Positions 43,222 through 53,115 are shown, numbered from the stretch's first letter. The stretch: 64,000 bases of DNA from Pseudarthrobacter sp. L1SW (GCF_020809045.1 NZ_CP078079.1:62001-126000), one strand, 5' to 3'. The notes: generated by a model not told the origin, from the letters alone. A program made the numbers and translations.

Positions 43222-44346
43222 CTAGGAAGCTTCCTGGGCCTGGAGCGCGTCCACATCCTCAGCGAGGACGGTCAATTCCACGCTCGTCGGCCGCTCAACC
43301 GTGCTGCTGATGCGTACGGCCGCACCGCTGTGCGCTGATTCGAGCACTGATTCCATGACTTCCAGGGCGTGGTAGGCGAGGGTGCCGCCCGCGCGGGGCT
43401 CAGCGCCCTCAGGGGTGGAGGCAAGGTCGGCGATGCCGAAGCCGCGCCCGGCGTCGACGTAGCCGGCGGACACTGGAAGGGTTTCCCAGTCCTCGGCACC
43501 GAGGGAGAACAGTTCCACGTCGCCGTCGAAGTGGTTCGGGTCCGGCACCACCAACGACCCGCGCTCGCCGTGGATTTCGATGTTCGGGGACTTGGACTTC
43601 ACGGCGTCGAAGCTCATGAACAGCGTGGACAGCGCACCGGAGGCGTGGACCAGGACGCCGGTGACGTGGGAGTCGATGTCCACCGGGACCTTTTCGCCCT
43701 GGCGCGGTCCCGAACCGATGGTGCGCTCATTGCGCGTGTGGCTCGCTGCGCCGATGACCGAGACAACGGGGCCCAGCAGGGTGACAAGGGCGGTCACGTA
43801 GTACGGACCCATGTCCAGGAGCGGACCGCCGCCGGGCTGGTAGTAGAAGTCCGGGTTCGGATGCCAGCGCTCGTGGCCGGGCGTCACCATGGTGGCGCTG
43901 GCCGAGATCGGCGCACCGATCAGTCCGTCATCAATGGCCTTGCGTGCCGTCTGGATGCCGGTGCCGAGCACCGTGTCAGGGGCGCAGCCGACGGCGACAC
44001 CTGCCTTGCGTGCCGCGTCCAGCACCTCGCGTGCCTCCTCGGTGGTGGCGGCAAGGGGCTTCTCGCCGTATACGCTCTTTCCGGCGGCGATCGCTTTCAG
44101 CGCCACTTCGGCGTGGGCGGCCGGGATGGTCAGGTTCAGGACCAGTTCGACATCGTCCGCGGCCAGGAGTTCGTCCACGGACACGGCCCGGACGCCCTCA
44201 TACTGCTCCGCCACTGCCTGCGCCCGCGCCGGATCCAGGTCCGCCACCGCCACGAGGTCGATGTCATTGAGCTTCCGGAAGTTGGCGAGGTACTGGGCGA
44301 TGATGGCTCCGCAGCCAACGATTCCCACTTTCAACGGCTTGCCCAC
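43222..44346 (-). CDS. Gfo/Idh/MocA family oxidoreductase
   Basis: A 374-residue NAD(P)-dependent sugar oxidoreductase. Rossmann opening VGIVGCGAIIAQYL, then EKPLA with the catalytic lysine (GKSVYGEKPLAA), and the C-terminal alpha/beta domain (HPNPDFYYQPGGGPLLDMGPYYV). GTG start at 44346 with AAAGGGG six bases upstream; it overlaps the ThuA stop by 16 bases. Such enzymes oxidise sugars or glycosides, often at C3. It is the last gene of the seven-gene leftward operon. Confidence 0.92.
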   Translation of the reverse strand: MGKPLKVGIVGCGAIIAQYLANFRKLNDIDLVAVADLDPARAQAVAEQYEGVRAVSVDELLAADDVELVLNLTIPAAHAEVALKAIAAGKSVYGEKPLAATTEEAREVLDAARKAGVAVGCAPDTVLGTGIQTARKAIDDGLIGAPISASATMVTPGHERWHPNPDFYYQPGGGPLLDMGPYYVTALVTLLGPVVSVIGAASHTRNERTIGSGPRQGEKVPVDIDSHVTGVLVHASGALSTLFMSFDAVKSKSPNIEIHGERGSLVVPDPNHFDGDVELFSLGAEDWETLPVSAGYVDAGRGFGIADLASTPEGAEPRAGGTLAYHALEVMESVLESAHSGAAVRISSTVERPTSVELTVLAEDVDALQAQEAS

Positions 44347-45029
44347 AGCAGGCCCCTTTCGATGATGGTGCGGACGTTCTGGTCCTGGAGGATTTCCACA
44401 CGGTGCCCGGGGGTGGCCACGAAGATGCGGCCCTTGCCCCACTGGCGGGTCCAGATGGCGGGGGAGGTGACTTCGCGGTTCCAGGGGTCCCACTCGCGCA
44501 CCTTCTGGGTGGTGGTGGCCAGGACGTCGATGTAGTCGTCGGAGAGCACCCAGTACTGTTCAGTCACCAGGTCAAAGTCCTTGATGCCCTTGGTGATGGG
44601 GTGCTCCGCGGCGGCTGGCAGCATGTTGACGGTGTAGGGCACGTAGTTGTCGGACTGCTCGCCGATGCATTCGTCCGGGTGCTTGCCGGGGTGGCAGGCG
44701 AACTGGCCGCCGATGAGGTGCAGGTAGTCGGAGTTGTTGCGGTAGGAATCGGCGATGCCGCCGTGCCACCCGGCCAGGCCTGTGCCGTTTTCCACCGCCG
44801 CGCGCAGCCCGGCGAACTCGTCTTTTTCAATGGTGGTCATGGTCATGCACTGCATGACCAGGTCCACCCCTGCCATGTAGTCGGCGTCCGCGTAGACCTT
44901 GGGAGACTCCTCGATCCGGACGTCGTAGCCGTTGTCTTTGAGGAAGGGGATAAAGAGCTCGGTGGCCTCGTACGGCTGGTGGCCGTCCCAGCCGCCGCGC
45001 ACCACCAGGGCACTCTTGCGATCTGTCAT
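44331..45029 (-). CDS. ThuA-like protein (trehalose utilisation family)
   Basis: A 232-residue protein of the ThuA glutamine-amidotransferase-like fold. Opening SALVVRGGWDGHQPYEATELF; WHGGIADSYR and LIGGQFACHPGKHPDE in the middle; VLSDDYIDVLA near the end. ThuA of rhizobia works in trehalose and maltitol breakdown with an oxidoreductase (ThuB), giving 3-keto products. AAGGAAA precedes the ATG. Its position between two Gfo/Idh genes and an isomerase supports a keto-glycoside route here. Confidence 0.9.
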   Translation of the reverse strand: MTDRKSALVVRGGWDGHQPYEATELFIPFLKDNGYDVRIEESPKVYADADYMAGVDLVMQCMTMTTIEKDEFAGLRAAVENGTGLAGWHGGIADSYRNNSDYLHLIGGQFACHPGKHPDECIGEQSDNYVPYTVNMLPAAAEHPITKGIKDFDLVTEQYWVLSDDYIDVLATTTQKVREWDPWNREVTSPAIWTRQWGKGRIFVATPGHRVEILQDQNVRTIIERGLLWASR

Positions 45030-45102
45030 TTCGGGTTTCCTTTTGTTTGGCTGCCGGCCGCAGGGGGCCGGGTGAAAGCAGGTGGGCCGGTGAAAGGTAG
45101 GG

Positions 45103-46107
45103 TCAGCGGCTGGCGAAGGCGGCGTCGAACGCGGCTGCCGGCGGGGCGATCCTGGCCAGTTCCTTGACCATCGCCAGGGCCTGCGGGGCGCCGACGAGCC
45201 GGTCCATGCCGGCGTCCTCCCACTCGATGCTGGTGGGGCCGCTGTAGCCGATGGCGTTCAGGGTCCGGAAGATCCGGTTCCACTGCACGTCCCCGTGCCC
45301 CGCGGTGACGAAGTCCCAGCCGCGCCGGGGATCGGCCCAGGCCAGGTGGGAGCCCAGGCGGCCGTTGCGGCCGTCCAGCTGGCGGACGGATTCCTTCACA
45401 TGGACGTGGAGGATGTGTTCTGCAAAGTCCTGCAGGAACATCACCGGGTCCAGGTCCTGCCAGATGAAGTGGGACGGATCGAAGTTCAGACCGAAGCTCT
45501 TGCGGTGACCGATCGCTTCCAGGGTGCGCTTTGCCGTCCAGTAGTCGTAGGCGATTTCTGACGGGTGGACCTCCAGGGCGAAACGGACGCCCACTTCGTC
45601 GAAGACGTCCAGGATGGGGTTCCACCGGTCCGCGAAGTCCTGGTACCCGGCGTCGATCATTGCCTCGGAGGCGGGCGGGAACATGGCCACGGCCTTCCAG
45701 ATGGAGGAGCCGGTGAACCCTGTCACAGTCTTGACGCCGAGGCGCGCGGCTGCCCGGGCCGTGTACTTCATGGACTCTGCCGCCCTGCGGCGGACCCCTT
45801 CGGGATCGCCGTCGCCCCAGATTTCTGGGGACAGGATGCCCTGGTGCCGTTCGTCGATGGGGTCGTCGCAGACGGCCTGGCCGGTGAGGTGGTTGGCGAT
45901 GGCGAAGACCTGCAGGTTGTTCTTCTCCAGGATGTCCAGCCGGCCCTGGAGGTAGCTGTCGTCCTCGGCAGCGCGGCGGGGGTCCAGGTGGTCTCCCCAG
46001 CAGGCGATCTCGAGCCCGTCAAAGCCCCACTCGCCGGCGAGCCGGGCCACCTCCTCAAACGGCAGGTCGGCCCACTGGCCGGTAAAAAGCGTGATTGGTC
46101 GTGTCAT
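45103..46107 (-). CDS. Sugar phosphate isomerase/epimerase-like TIM barrel
   Basis: A 334-residue xylose-isomerase-like (AP endonuclease 2) TIM-barrel protein. Landmarks: [44 protein letters not shown] (metal-ligand glutamate and His), [13 protein letters not shown] (Asp/His), [10 protein letters not shown] (His) and [10 protein letters not shown] (Glu). Starts at ATG 46107 with AAGGA seven bases upstream; a longer frame to 46407 lies inside the next gene. In several operons such proteins act on 3-keto-glycosides. The exact substrate is not predictable. Confidence 0.9.
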   Translation of the reverse strand: MTRPITLFTGQWADLPFEEVARLAGEWGFDGLEIACWGDHLDPRRAAEDDSYLQGRLDILEKNNLQVFAIANHLTGQAVCDDPIDERHQGILSPEIWGDGDPEGVRRRAAESMKYTARAAARLGVKTVTGFTGSSIWKAVAMFPPASEAMIDAGYQDFADRWNPILDVFDEVGVRFALEVHPSEIAYDYWTAKRTLEAIGHRKSFGLNFDPSHFIWQDLDPVMFLQDFAEHILHVHVKESVRQLDGRNGRLGSHLAWADPRRGWDFVTAGHGDVQWNRIFRTLNAIGYSGPTSIEWEDAGMDRLVGAPQALAMVKELARIAPPAAAFDAAFASR

Positions 46108-46144
46108 TGCGGTTCCTTGGTTGTACTGAAGCTGGCGGCGTTGC

Positions 46145-47338
46145 TCAGACTTTTTGCCATTGGCTGGAGTTCGCGGCGCTGGATTCCACGGCCGCGAGGA
46201 CCCGCTGGACCTGCAAGGCATCGGCAAAGGACGGTTCGGGCTGGCGGCCTTCACCGATCGCGGTAACGAGGTCCACCACCTGGTGGGTGAAGCCGTGCTC
46301 GTAGCCCAGTCCGTGGCCGGTGGGCCACCAGTTGCCCACGTACGGGTGCTCCGGTTCGGTGACGAAAATCCGGCGGAAGCCGGCGTCCGGGGACTCGGCT
46401 GCGTCATAGAAGGACAGGACGTTCATGTCCTCGAAATCAAAGGCCAAGGAACCCTTGGTGCCGTTGATTTCCAGGCGCATTGCGTTCTTCCTGCCCAGCG
46501 CGTACCGCGTCGCTTCGAAGACGCCGATGGCACCTGCGGAGTAGGCGCCGCCGTCGAACTTTGCACTGAAGATGGCAGCATCATCAACGGTTACTTTGCC
46601 TCGGGGCGCGTCGCTGCTGAGGTCGCCGTGGCCGCCCAGGCCCACCAGGTCGCCGGCCAGCGGGCGTTCCGGGACAAACGTTTCCAGCAGTGCCGAGACG
46701 CCCGTGATGTTCTGCCCGGTAACCCACTGGGCGGCGTCAATGCTGTGCGCCCCGATGTCCCCCAGGGACCCGGACCCGGATTTGCCCTTGTCCAGCCGCC
46801 AGGTCATGGGGGCGTCGGCGTCCGAGAGCCAGTCCTGCAGGTACTGTGCCCGGACATGCCGGAGGTCGCCCAGCCGGCCCTGTTCCACGAACCGCTTGGC
46901 CAGCGCCAGGGCAGGCGTGCGGCGGTAGCTGAAGCCGCACATCGAGAAGATGCCCTGCTTCGCCGCGGTCTCTGCCGCCAGGGTCATCCGCTCGGCTTCC
47001 TCCACGGAGTTGGCCAGCGGCTTCTCGCACAGCACATGCTTGCCGGCCTCGAGGGCTGCGATCGCAATCTCGGCATGGGTGTCGCCGGGGGTGCAGATGT
47101 CGATCAGGTCGATGTCGTCCCGCTCGATCAGGCGGCGCCAGTCCGTCTCCACCGATTCCCAGCCAAGCTTGTCTGCTGCGGCCTTGGCGGCGTCAGCGTT
47201 CCGGCCGGCGACGGCGGCGAGCTGCGGCTTCAGCGGCAGGTCGAAGAACCGGGGCGCGGTGCGCCAGGCGTGGGAGTGGGCTGCACCCATGAAGGCGTAG
47301 CCCACCATTCCCACGCGGAGGGGCTTTGCGGTGGTCAT
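46145..47338 (-). CDS. Gfo/Idh/MocA family oxidoreductase (second copy)
   Basis: A 397-residue oxidoreductase. Opening [18 protein letters not shown] (Rossmann, Gly-rich), [14 protein letters not shown] with the catalytic lysine at the end of the second strand, and [11 protein letters not shown] in the substrate domain. It differs from the copy at 43222 in length and sequence, so it is likely a separate substrate step. AAAGGA lies seven bases upstream. Between the isomerase and the permeases. It may be the primary sugar 3-dehydrogenase of the operon. Confidence 0.92.
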   Translation of the reverse strand: MTTAKPLRVGMVGYAFMGAAHSHAWRTAPRFFDLPLKPQLAAVAGRNADAAKAAADKLGWESVETDWRRLIERDDIDLIDICTPGDTHAEIAIAALEAGKHVLCEKPLANSVEEAERMTLAAETAAKQGIFSMCGFSYRRTPALALAKRFVEQGRLGDLRHVRAQYLQDWLSDADAPMTWRLDKGKSGSGSLGDIGAHSIDAAQWVTGQNITGVSALLETFVPERPLAGDLVGLGGHGDLSSDAPRGKVTVDDAAIFSAKFDGGAYSAGAIGVFEATRYALGRKNAMRLEINGTKGSLAFDFEDMNVLSFYDAAESPDAGFRRIFVTEPEHPYVGNWWPTGHGLGYEHGFTHQVVDLVTAIGEGRQPEPSFADALQVQRVLAAVESSAANSSQWQKV

Positions 47339-47351
47339 AGGAATGTCCTTT

Positions 47352-48257
47352 CTATTTGCTGAAGCCCGCAGTGAGGCCGCTGAGGAGCTGGCGGCGGCCC
47401 ACGACGTAGAGCACCAGGATGGGCAGCGTGCTCAGCATCACCGAGGCGAGCACCGCCGGGATGTTGACGCTGTACTCGCCCTGGAAGCTCCACAACGCAA
47501 GGGGCAGGACGCGCAACCCGGGGCTCTGGGTGAGGACCAGCGGAAGCAGGAACCCGTTCCAGACGTGCAGGCCGTTGTAGATGGCGACGGTCACGATGGC
47601 CGGACGGGTCAGCGGGAAGGCCAGCCGCCACATGATCTGCCACTCACTGCAGCCGTCCAGCCGCATCGATTCGAACAGTTCATTCGGAACGTCGCGGATG
47701 AAGTTGGAGAGGATCAGTACCGTCAGGGGTATGGCAAAGGCAATGGATGGCAGCATCAGCGCAAGCAGGCTGTCGTACAGGTTCAGGCGGATGATCATCA
47801 GGTAGATGGGGATGATCGTCGCCTGGAGTGGGATCGCCAGTCCCATCAGGAACATGCCGTTGACCATTTTGAGGAACCTGCCGCTGCCCCGGACGATGGC
47901 AAAGGAGGCCATGAAGGAAATCAGCACGGCGGGGGCAACAGAACCAATGGTGACGATGGCACTGTTCATGAAGTACTTCGCAAAGTCGGCTTCAAGGACC
48001 AGTTGGTAGTTTTCCAGTGTGGGTGCCGTGGGAAGTGCCAGCGGGTTCTGGCCGAAGTAGCCTTCCTGTGTCTTCAGGCTGGTGATCACCACGTAGTACA
48101 CCGGAATGATGATGATGGCGAGCCAGATCCAACCACCCAGACCCGCTGGGATGTTGAGCCGCCGCAACCGGGACCCGAAGCCGGGGGCGCGGGCTGGCGA
48201 GGCGGCAGCGGAACCAGCCCCGGTTTCCTCCGTGCTGGTGTTCAAGACGGTGCTCAC
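47352..48257 (-). CDS. Carbohydrate ABC transporter permease, MalG type
   Basis: A 301-residue inner-membrane permease with six hydrophobic segments. The EAA loop core ELFESMRLDGCSEWQIMW lies near residue 205. The GTG at 48257 has GGAAGG eight bases upstream and starts one base after the preceding stop; a longer frame to 48329 overlaps the upstream gene. Partner of the MalF-type subunit and the binding protein upstream in the operon. No ATPase gene is present; CUT1 systems commonly share one. Confidence 0.92.
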   Translation of the reverse strand: MSTVLNTSTEETGAGSAAASPARAPGFGSRLRRLNIPAGLGGWIWLAIIIIPVYYVVITSLKTQEGYFGQNPLALPTAPTLENYQLVLEADFAKYFMNSAIVTIGSVAPAVLISFMASFAIVRGSGRFLKMVNGMFLMGLAIPLQATIIPIYLMIIRLNLYDSLLALMLPSIAFAIPLTVLILSNFIRDVPNELFESMRLDGCSEWQIMWRLAFPLTRPAIVTVAIYNGLHVWNGFLLPLVLTQSPGLRVLPLALWSFQGEYSVNIPAVLASVMLSTLPILVLYVVGRRQLLSGLTAGFSK

Positions 48258-48258
48258 G

Positions 48259-49194
48259 CTACAGACCTTCCAGTTGGCTGCCCTGCTTGTCCTTGCCTCC
48301 GAGGCGCTGGAGGAGCAAGGCAAGGGCAAGGCCGATGAGTACGAGGATGACGGCGATGACGCTGGCGGGGCCCATCAGGTTGGCCCGGAAGCCCCGGAGG
48401 TACATGTCCAGGGCCAGGATCCTGGTCGAGTTGCCCGGGCCGCCGCCGGTGAGGACGAAGATCAGGTCGAAGTACGTCAGCGACCCCACCACCATCAGGG
48501 TGGAAGAGGTGATGATGGTGTACTTCAACTGGGGCAGCGTGATGTGGAAGAACTGCTTGATGGTTCCGGCCCCATCGATCTCTGCGGCTTCGTACAGCGA
48601 CCTGGGGATTTGCCGCACGCCGCCTTGGTAGATCAGCGTGTGGAACGGCACGAACTGCCAAGCGATCACAAAGATCACCAGGCCCAGGGCCAGGTGAGGG
48701 ACTCCCAGCCAGTCTTGGGCCAGGAAGGGCAGCCCCAGTCCGGTGGCCAGGCCGAAATTTGGATCCAGCAGTGCCTTGAAAGCAATGGCCACGGCTGCCG
48801 ACGAGAGGAGCAGCGGCAGGAAGTACAGCACGGCCAAGGCGGCCCGGTAGCGCTGGCTTCCTGCGGTGAAGACTCCCAGGAGCAGGCTGATCGGAGTCTG
48901 CACGAGCCAGGAGGCGATCATGATCAGGAAGGTCAGCCCCAGGGCGTTGTACAGCCCTGGGTCCGCGAGGACGGAGAACCAGTTGTCCATGCCTGCCACG
49001 CCGATGGCACCGATGCCGTCCCAGCTGGCGAAGCTCAGGATGAACACGCCGGCCAGCGGCACCACGGCGAAGACCAGGAAGAAGAACAGGGCGGGCACGG
49101 TCAGCCATGCGAGGGCAGCCTTGCGCTTTCCGGCTTGCTCGGACTCACCCCTTACGGCAGTAGTCCGGCGCGCGGTGGAGACGGCGTTACTCAT
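48259..49194 (-). CDS. Carbohydrate ABC transporter permease, MalF type
   Basis: A 311-residue permease with six hydrophobic segments, EAA-loop core SLYEAAEIDGAGTIKQFF. The N-terminal 28 residues are hydrophilic. The ATG overlaps the binding-protein stop (ATGA). With the MalG subunit it forms the membrane channel of the importer. A sugar or glycoside substrate is implied by the adjacent oxidoreductases and isomerase. Confidence 0.92.
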   Translation of the reverse strand: MSNAVSTARRTTAVRGESEQAGKRKAALAWLTVPALFFFLVFAVVPLAGVFILSFASWDGIGAIGVAGMDNWFSVLADPGLYNALGLTFLIMIASWLVQTPISLLLGVFTAGSQRYRAALAVLYFLPLLLSSAAVAIAFKALLDPNFGLATGLGLPFLAQDWLGVPHLALGLVIFVIAWQFVPFHTLIYQGGVRQIPRSLYEAAEIDGAGTIKQFFHITLPQLKYTIITSSTLMVVGSLTYFDLIFVLTGGGPGNSTRILALDMYLRGFRANLMGPASVIAVILVLIGLALALLLQRLGGKDKQGSQLEGL

Positions 49195-50519
49195 TTTCCG
49201 AGGGTTGCATTCATGTTCTCGGCGAACTGCTGCGGCGTGATCGACTTCAGGAAAAGCTGGTCGATGTTGTTCAGCAGGGTCTCGGCGGCCGTGGGGCTAA
49301 GCGCCTGGTCCCAGGACTGCTGGAAGTTCGGCGCGTTCTTGGCAAGGTCGTAGACGAAGTTCAGGAAGTCCTTGTCGGGGGACGTGTCCAGCTTGTTTTC
49401 GATGCCGTTGACGATGGGCACAGACCCGGAGTTGATGTAGGTATCGATCACCGTCTCGGTCAGGATGCCGTCCTTGAAGAACTTCTTCGCCGACTCCTTT
49501 TCCTTGTCGGTGGCCTTGGAGGAGATCGACATGTACTGGGCCGGGTTTCCGACGCCGTTCTTGGGGTTGCCCTTTCCGCCCGGAACCGTGGGGAACTGGA
49601 CGAAGCCCAGTTTTCCGTCCTGGACGAAGTTCTGGCCGTTCTTCTTCATGCCGCCGTAGGTCCAGGTGCCGTGCAGCATCATGGCTGCCTTGCCGGTGAA
49701 CAGGAGGGCCTGGTCCGCGTTGGAGTCTGCGGTGATCGAGGAGAAGCCCTTGATGAAACCTTCTGCCGAAACGAGTTCCTGGATCTTGGTGCCGGTCTCA
49801 ATGACGGCCGGGTCCATCCAGGCATTGGGTTTGCCTTCGAAGATGGCGTTGAAGACTTCGTGGCCGCCGATGCGGTCCAGGAGGTATTCCAGCCACATCA
49901 TGGAGGTCCAGCGGGACTGTCCACCGAGGGAGAAAGGTGCCACGCCCATGTCGTTGAAGGTCTTGACCAGCGACATGACGTCGTCCCAGGTCTTGGGCGG
50001 CTGGACGCCGGCCTTCTCGAACAGTTCCTTGTTGTAGAACAGGACAATCGGGGCTACGTACTGGTTGGGCAGGGCATAGATTTTGCCGTTGACGGTGGCT
50101 GCACCGAAGGAGGACGGGAAGAACTTGTTCTTCAGGTCCGGGTTTTCTTCAAACCAGCTGGTGAGGTCGTCCACCTGGTTGGCCTCTGCGTAGGTCTTCA
50201 GCGTGCCGCCGCCCCAGCCGTAGATGATGGTGGGGGCCTGGCCTGCGCCGATCGCGGTTTTGATCTTGGTCTTGTAGGCGTCGTTCTGGAAGTACGTCAC
50301 CGTGATCTTGTTCTCGGGGTTTGCCGAGTTGAAGGCGTCCACTGCCTTCTGCATGGTGGTCTCGTTCGGTTGACCGGAGAGGTACCACATGCTGGCGCCA
50401 CCGCCGCCGCTGGAGGTGCCCGGGCCGGACGTCCCGCACGCCGCGGTCGCAGCGACGGCGAAGGGGGTGAGGGCGGCAAGGGCGAGGAAAGAGCGGCGGG
50501 AGGACTGAGGCTGCTTCAT
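49191..50519 (-). CDS. Sugar ABC transporter binding lipoprotein (CUT1 type)
   Basis: A 442-residue binding protein with a twin-arginine motif (SRRSFLALAAL) and a lipobox (ATAAC, Cys28), so it is probably a Tat-exported lipoprotein. Typical family 1 binding-protein segments follow: MQKAVDAFNSANPENKITV, ALPNQYVAPIVLFYNKELF, GKAAMMLHGTWTYG. GGAGAAG precedes the ATG. First gene of the operon. Upstream is a 244-base regulatory region shared with the divergent LacI regulator. Confidence 0.93.
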   Translation of the reverse strand: MKQPQSSRRSFLALAALTPFAVAATAACGTSGPGTSSGGGGASMWYLSGQPNETTMQKAVDAFNSANPENKITVTYFQNDAYKTKIKTAIGAGQAPTIIYGWGGGTLKTYAEANQVDDLTSWFEENPDLKNKFFPSSFGAATVNGKIYALPNQYVAPIVLFYNKELFEKAGVQPPKTWDDVMSLVKTFNDMGVAPFSLGGQSRWTSMMWLEYLLDRIGGHEVFNAIFEGKPNAWMDPAVIETGTKIQELVSAEGFIKGFSSITADSNADQALLFTGKAAMMLHGTWTYGGMKKNGQNFVQDGKLGFVQFPTVPGGKGNPKNGVGNPAQYMSISSKATDKEKESAKKFFKDGILTETVIDTYINSGSVPIVNGIENKLDTSPDKDFLNFVYDLAKNAPNFQQSWDQALSPTAAETLLNNIDQLFLKSITPQQFAENMNATLGK

Positions 50520-50554
50520 TGCTTCTCCATCTGGAATTTGCTTCTTTGCAAGTA

Positions 50555-50572
50555 TTGGAGCTTCGGCTCCAA
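50555..50572. promoter_or_regulatory. Hairpin in the binding-protein leader
   Basis: TTGGAGC and GCTCCAA, seven-base arms, with a four-base TTCG loop on the + strand (CGAA in the minus-strand transcript). It lies 36 bases upstream of the binding-protein start, in its probable 5' leader. It could stabilise the mRNA or mark a processing site. Observed directly; function inferred. Confidence 0.4.
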
Positions 50573-50580
50573 GGCCACTT

Positions 50581-50596
50581 TTCGAAATATTTCGAA
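50581..50596. promoter_or_regulatory. LacI-type operator palindrome, copy 1
   Basis: TTCGAAATATTTCGAA, a perfect 16-bp palindrome between the binding-protein and LacI genes. Confidence 0.6.
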
Positions 50597-50732
50597 GCTG
50601 TGGTTTAGGTCACTCTCTAAACTAAAGCCGCTACCTCCGCTTTGGTCAAGAGGAAGTTCGCATAATTTTCGGCCGATCCTACGTTCACCCAGACCCCTCT
50701 TGACTCCTATCGCGTCCGCCGAAAGAATTGGA

Positions 50733-50750
50733 TTTCCGAAACATTCGAAA
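50733..50750. promoter_or_regulatory. LacI-type operator palindrome, degenerate copy 2
   Basis: TTTCCGAAACATTCGAAA resembles copy 1 with a changed left half. It lies 13 bases before the LacI-family start, consistent with autoregulation. Confidence 0.5.
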
Positions 50751-50763
50751 GATTGCGATCGCC

Positions 50764-51810
50764 ATGACAACGAAAACGCCGCCGCGGACGAAGCCGACGC
50801 TGGCCTCTGTGGCGCGGCAGGCCGGCGTCTCGGCGCCCACAGTGTCCAAAGTGGTGAACGGCCGGGAAGACGTTGCTCCGGAAACGCGCGCCCGTATCCT
50901 GGCAGCGCTGGAGCAGTCCGGCTACCAGTCGCCCCAGCTGCGACGGGCCACGGCGGACTCCGCGACTGTCGTCGAGGTGGTCATCGACGTGCTGGACTCG
51001 GCCTACATGATCGAGGTCCTCAACGGGATTCTGCAGTTCGCAGCAAGTGCCGACGTGGAGATCCTGGTCAGTGTCACGGGCCGTGGAAACTCCAGCCTGC
51101 CAAGCCCTGAGCGGCGCGCCCAGCGCATGCTGGACGAGGGAAGGGCAGGGATGATTGTGGTGACCTCAGCCTTCAGCGAGGCACAGCTGCAGGCGTTCCG
51201 GCGCCGTAAAATTCCCGTCGTCGTCATCGATCCGCTCAATCCGCCGTCGGCTGATGTGGTCAGCGTGGGCGCCACGAACTGGGCCGGCGGCAAGGCCGCC
51301 ACAGAACACCTCCTCGATCTGGGGCACCGCCGCATCGCCTACATCGGCGGGATCGAAAACGCGGAGTGCAACCAGGCGCGGCTGCACGGCTACATGGCGG
51401 CCCTGATGGCCCGCGGCATCGCGGTGGATTCCCAGTACGTCGTTTCGGGCGGCAAATTCCGGCGGGAAGGCGGTGTTGAGGGGTTCCAGAAGCTGCTCAA
51501 ACTCGACCAGCTCCCCACAGCGATCTTTGCGGGCAGCGACACCATCGCCCTGGGTGTCCTCAGCGAAGCAGGACGAAATGGTATCCGGATCCCCGAAGAC
51601 ATGAGCCTCATCGGTTTCGACGGAACCAAGCAGGGAGCCGAATCCGTCCCCTCTCTCAGTTCCGTAGCCCAGCCGCTGGAAGAGATGGGCCGCGCAGCGC
51701 TGCGATCAGTGCTGCGGCAGGCCCACGGCGAATTCCCCGACTCGCACCGCGTGGAACTTGCCACCCACCTGATCGTCCGCGATTCCACAGTTCCTCCTGC
51801 AGTCGCGTAA
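50764..51810 (+). CDS. LacI family transcriptional regulator
   Basis: A 348-residue repressor. Helix-turn-helix TLASVARQAGVSAPTVSKVV near the N-terminus, then the effector domain (AGMIVVTSAF, AYIGGIENAECNQARLHGY, FAGSDTIALGVLSE, LIGFDG). Start ATG at 50764; an earlier in-frame Met at 50728 would overlap the operator. Divergent from the ABC transporter operon and 21 bases upstream of the enolase-superfamily gene. The palindromes at 50581 and 50733 are likely its operators. It probably controls both sides. Confidence 0.93.
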   Translation: MTTKTPPRTKPTLASVARQAGVSAPTVSKVVNGREDVAPETRARILAALEQSGYQSPQLRRATADSATVVEVVIDVLDSAYMIEVLNGILQFAASADVEILVSVTGRGNSSLPSPERRAQRMLDEGRAGMIVVTSAFSEAQLQAFRRRKIPVVVIDPLNPPSADVVSVGATNWAGGKAATEHLLDLGHRRIAYIGGIENAECNQARLHGYMAALMARGIAVDSQYVVSGGKFRREGGVEGFQKLLKLDQLPTAIFAGSDTIALGVLSEAGRNGIRIPEDMSLIGFDGTKQGAESVPSLSSVAQPLEEMGRAALRSVLRQAHGEFPDSHRVELATHLIVRDSTVPPAVA

Positions 51811-51831
51811 AAGGAACAGGGGACTGCACCC

Positions 51832-53019
51832 ATGAAAATCACCGACCTCGACACAGTTGTTGTCGACTTCTACCGGACAAACCTCATCTTCGTCCGCCTG
51901 CACACGGATCCCGGCCTCACCGGCATCGCCGAAGCAACGCTTGAAGGCCAGGAGCATGCGGTGCGAGGCGCCGTCGCGGTCCTCGCCGACGCTGTCCGCG
52001 GCAAGGACCCCACACGGATCGCCCAGAACATCTACGAACTCAACCGCGACGCCTACTGGCGCGGGGGACCTGTGACCATGACCGCTCTCAGCGCCCTCGA
52101 AATGGCCATGTGGGACGTTTCGGCACGCGCGCTGGGTGTGCCTGTCCACCGCATGCTGGGGGGCCAGGTCCGCGACAGGGTCCGCGCCTACGCCAATGGC
52201 TGGTTCTCCGGAGCCAGATCACCAGAGGATTTCGCAGACGCCGCCGTCCAGACAGTTGCCCAGGGCTTCCGCGGACTCAAGTGGGATCCCTTCGAAGCCG
52301 CTGACCTCACCCTCGAGCCGCGGGACCTTCGACGCATGCTCGAGCCCGTCGCCGCCGTCCGGGAGGCCGTAGGCGACGACATCGAGCTGTTCATTGAAGG
52401 ACACGGCCGTTTCGATGTCCCCACCGCAATCCGGGTTGCCCGTGAAATAGAGCAGTTCCAGCCGGTGTTCTTCGAAGAACCATGTCCGCCGGACGGGATC
52501 GATTCCCTCGTGGAGATCCGCTCCAAGTCACCAGTGCCAATCGCCGCCGGTGAGCGCTGGTTCGGGCGCAACACTTTCGTCCCCGCCCTGGCACGGCATG
52601 CCGTGGACTACGTACAGCCGGACGTTACACATGCAGGGGGCCTGCTGGAGCTGTCCTTCATCTCTACGCTGGCCGCAGCCCATTACATCCCGTTTGCACC
52701 CCACAACCCGAGCGGACCACTCAGCACCGCAGCCACCTTGCAGCTCGGGGCAATGCTGCCCAACTTCCGATACCTCGAAATCATGGCCTCCGACGTGCCG
52801 TGGCGGAGCGAGATCTCCAATGAGCGCCTCCGGTTGACAGCGGAGGGTGACATCCTTATCCCCGAGGGGGTGGGGCTGGGAATAGAACTCGACTTCGAGG
52901 CGATTGCCGAGCACCCCTACACGCCCCATCCCATGCGCATCTTCAATGACGCAGTGGCAGACATCAGGCCACCGGACGCCCGGTCCTACTTCAACCTCGA
53001 CGGCGTGCCGGTTATCTGA
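51832..53019 (+). CDS. Enolase-superfamily sugar acid dehydratase (galactonate/mannonate type)
   Basis: A 395-residue mandelate racemase/muconate lactonizing enzyme-like protein. In order: LKWDPF with K150, IEGHGRF with E189 and H191, FFEEP with E215/E216, AGER with E241, and APHNPSGP with H291, matching the metal and base positions of D-galactonate/mannonate dehydratase relatives. It would dehydrate a sugar acid to a 2-keto-3-deoxy acid. It follows the LacI gene by 21 bases and may be co-regulated. A hairpin terminator-like sequence lies about 100 bases downstream. Which sugar acid is acted on is not clear. Confidence 0.9.
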   Translation: MKITDLDTVVVDFYRTNLIFVRLHTDPGLTGIAEATLEGQEHAVRGAVAVLADAVRGKDPTRIAQNIYELNRDAYWRGGPVTMTALSALEMAMWDVSARALGVPVHRMLGGQVRDRVRAYANGWFSGARSPEDFADAAVQTVAQGFRGLKWDPFEAADLTLEPRDLRRMLEPVAAVREAVGDDIELFIEGHGRFDVPTAIRVAREIEQFQPVFFEEPCPPDGIDSLVEIRSKSPVPIAAGERWFGRNTFVPALARHAVDYVQPDVTHAGGLLELSFISTLAAAHYIPFAPHNPSGPLSTAATLQLGAMLPNFRYLEIMASDVPWRSEISNERLRLTAEGDILIPEGVGLGIELDFEAIAEHPYTPHPMRIFNDAVADIRPPDARSYFNLDGVPVI

Positions 53020-53115
53020 GCCAGGGGCCTGTGCCATCGGCCCCCTGATCAGGATCTCCCACGGCGGCTTCACCCTGGCATCCTTGCGGAGGCACGACAA
53101 AGAGCAGGAAAGACG

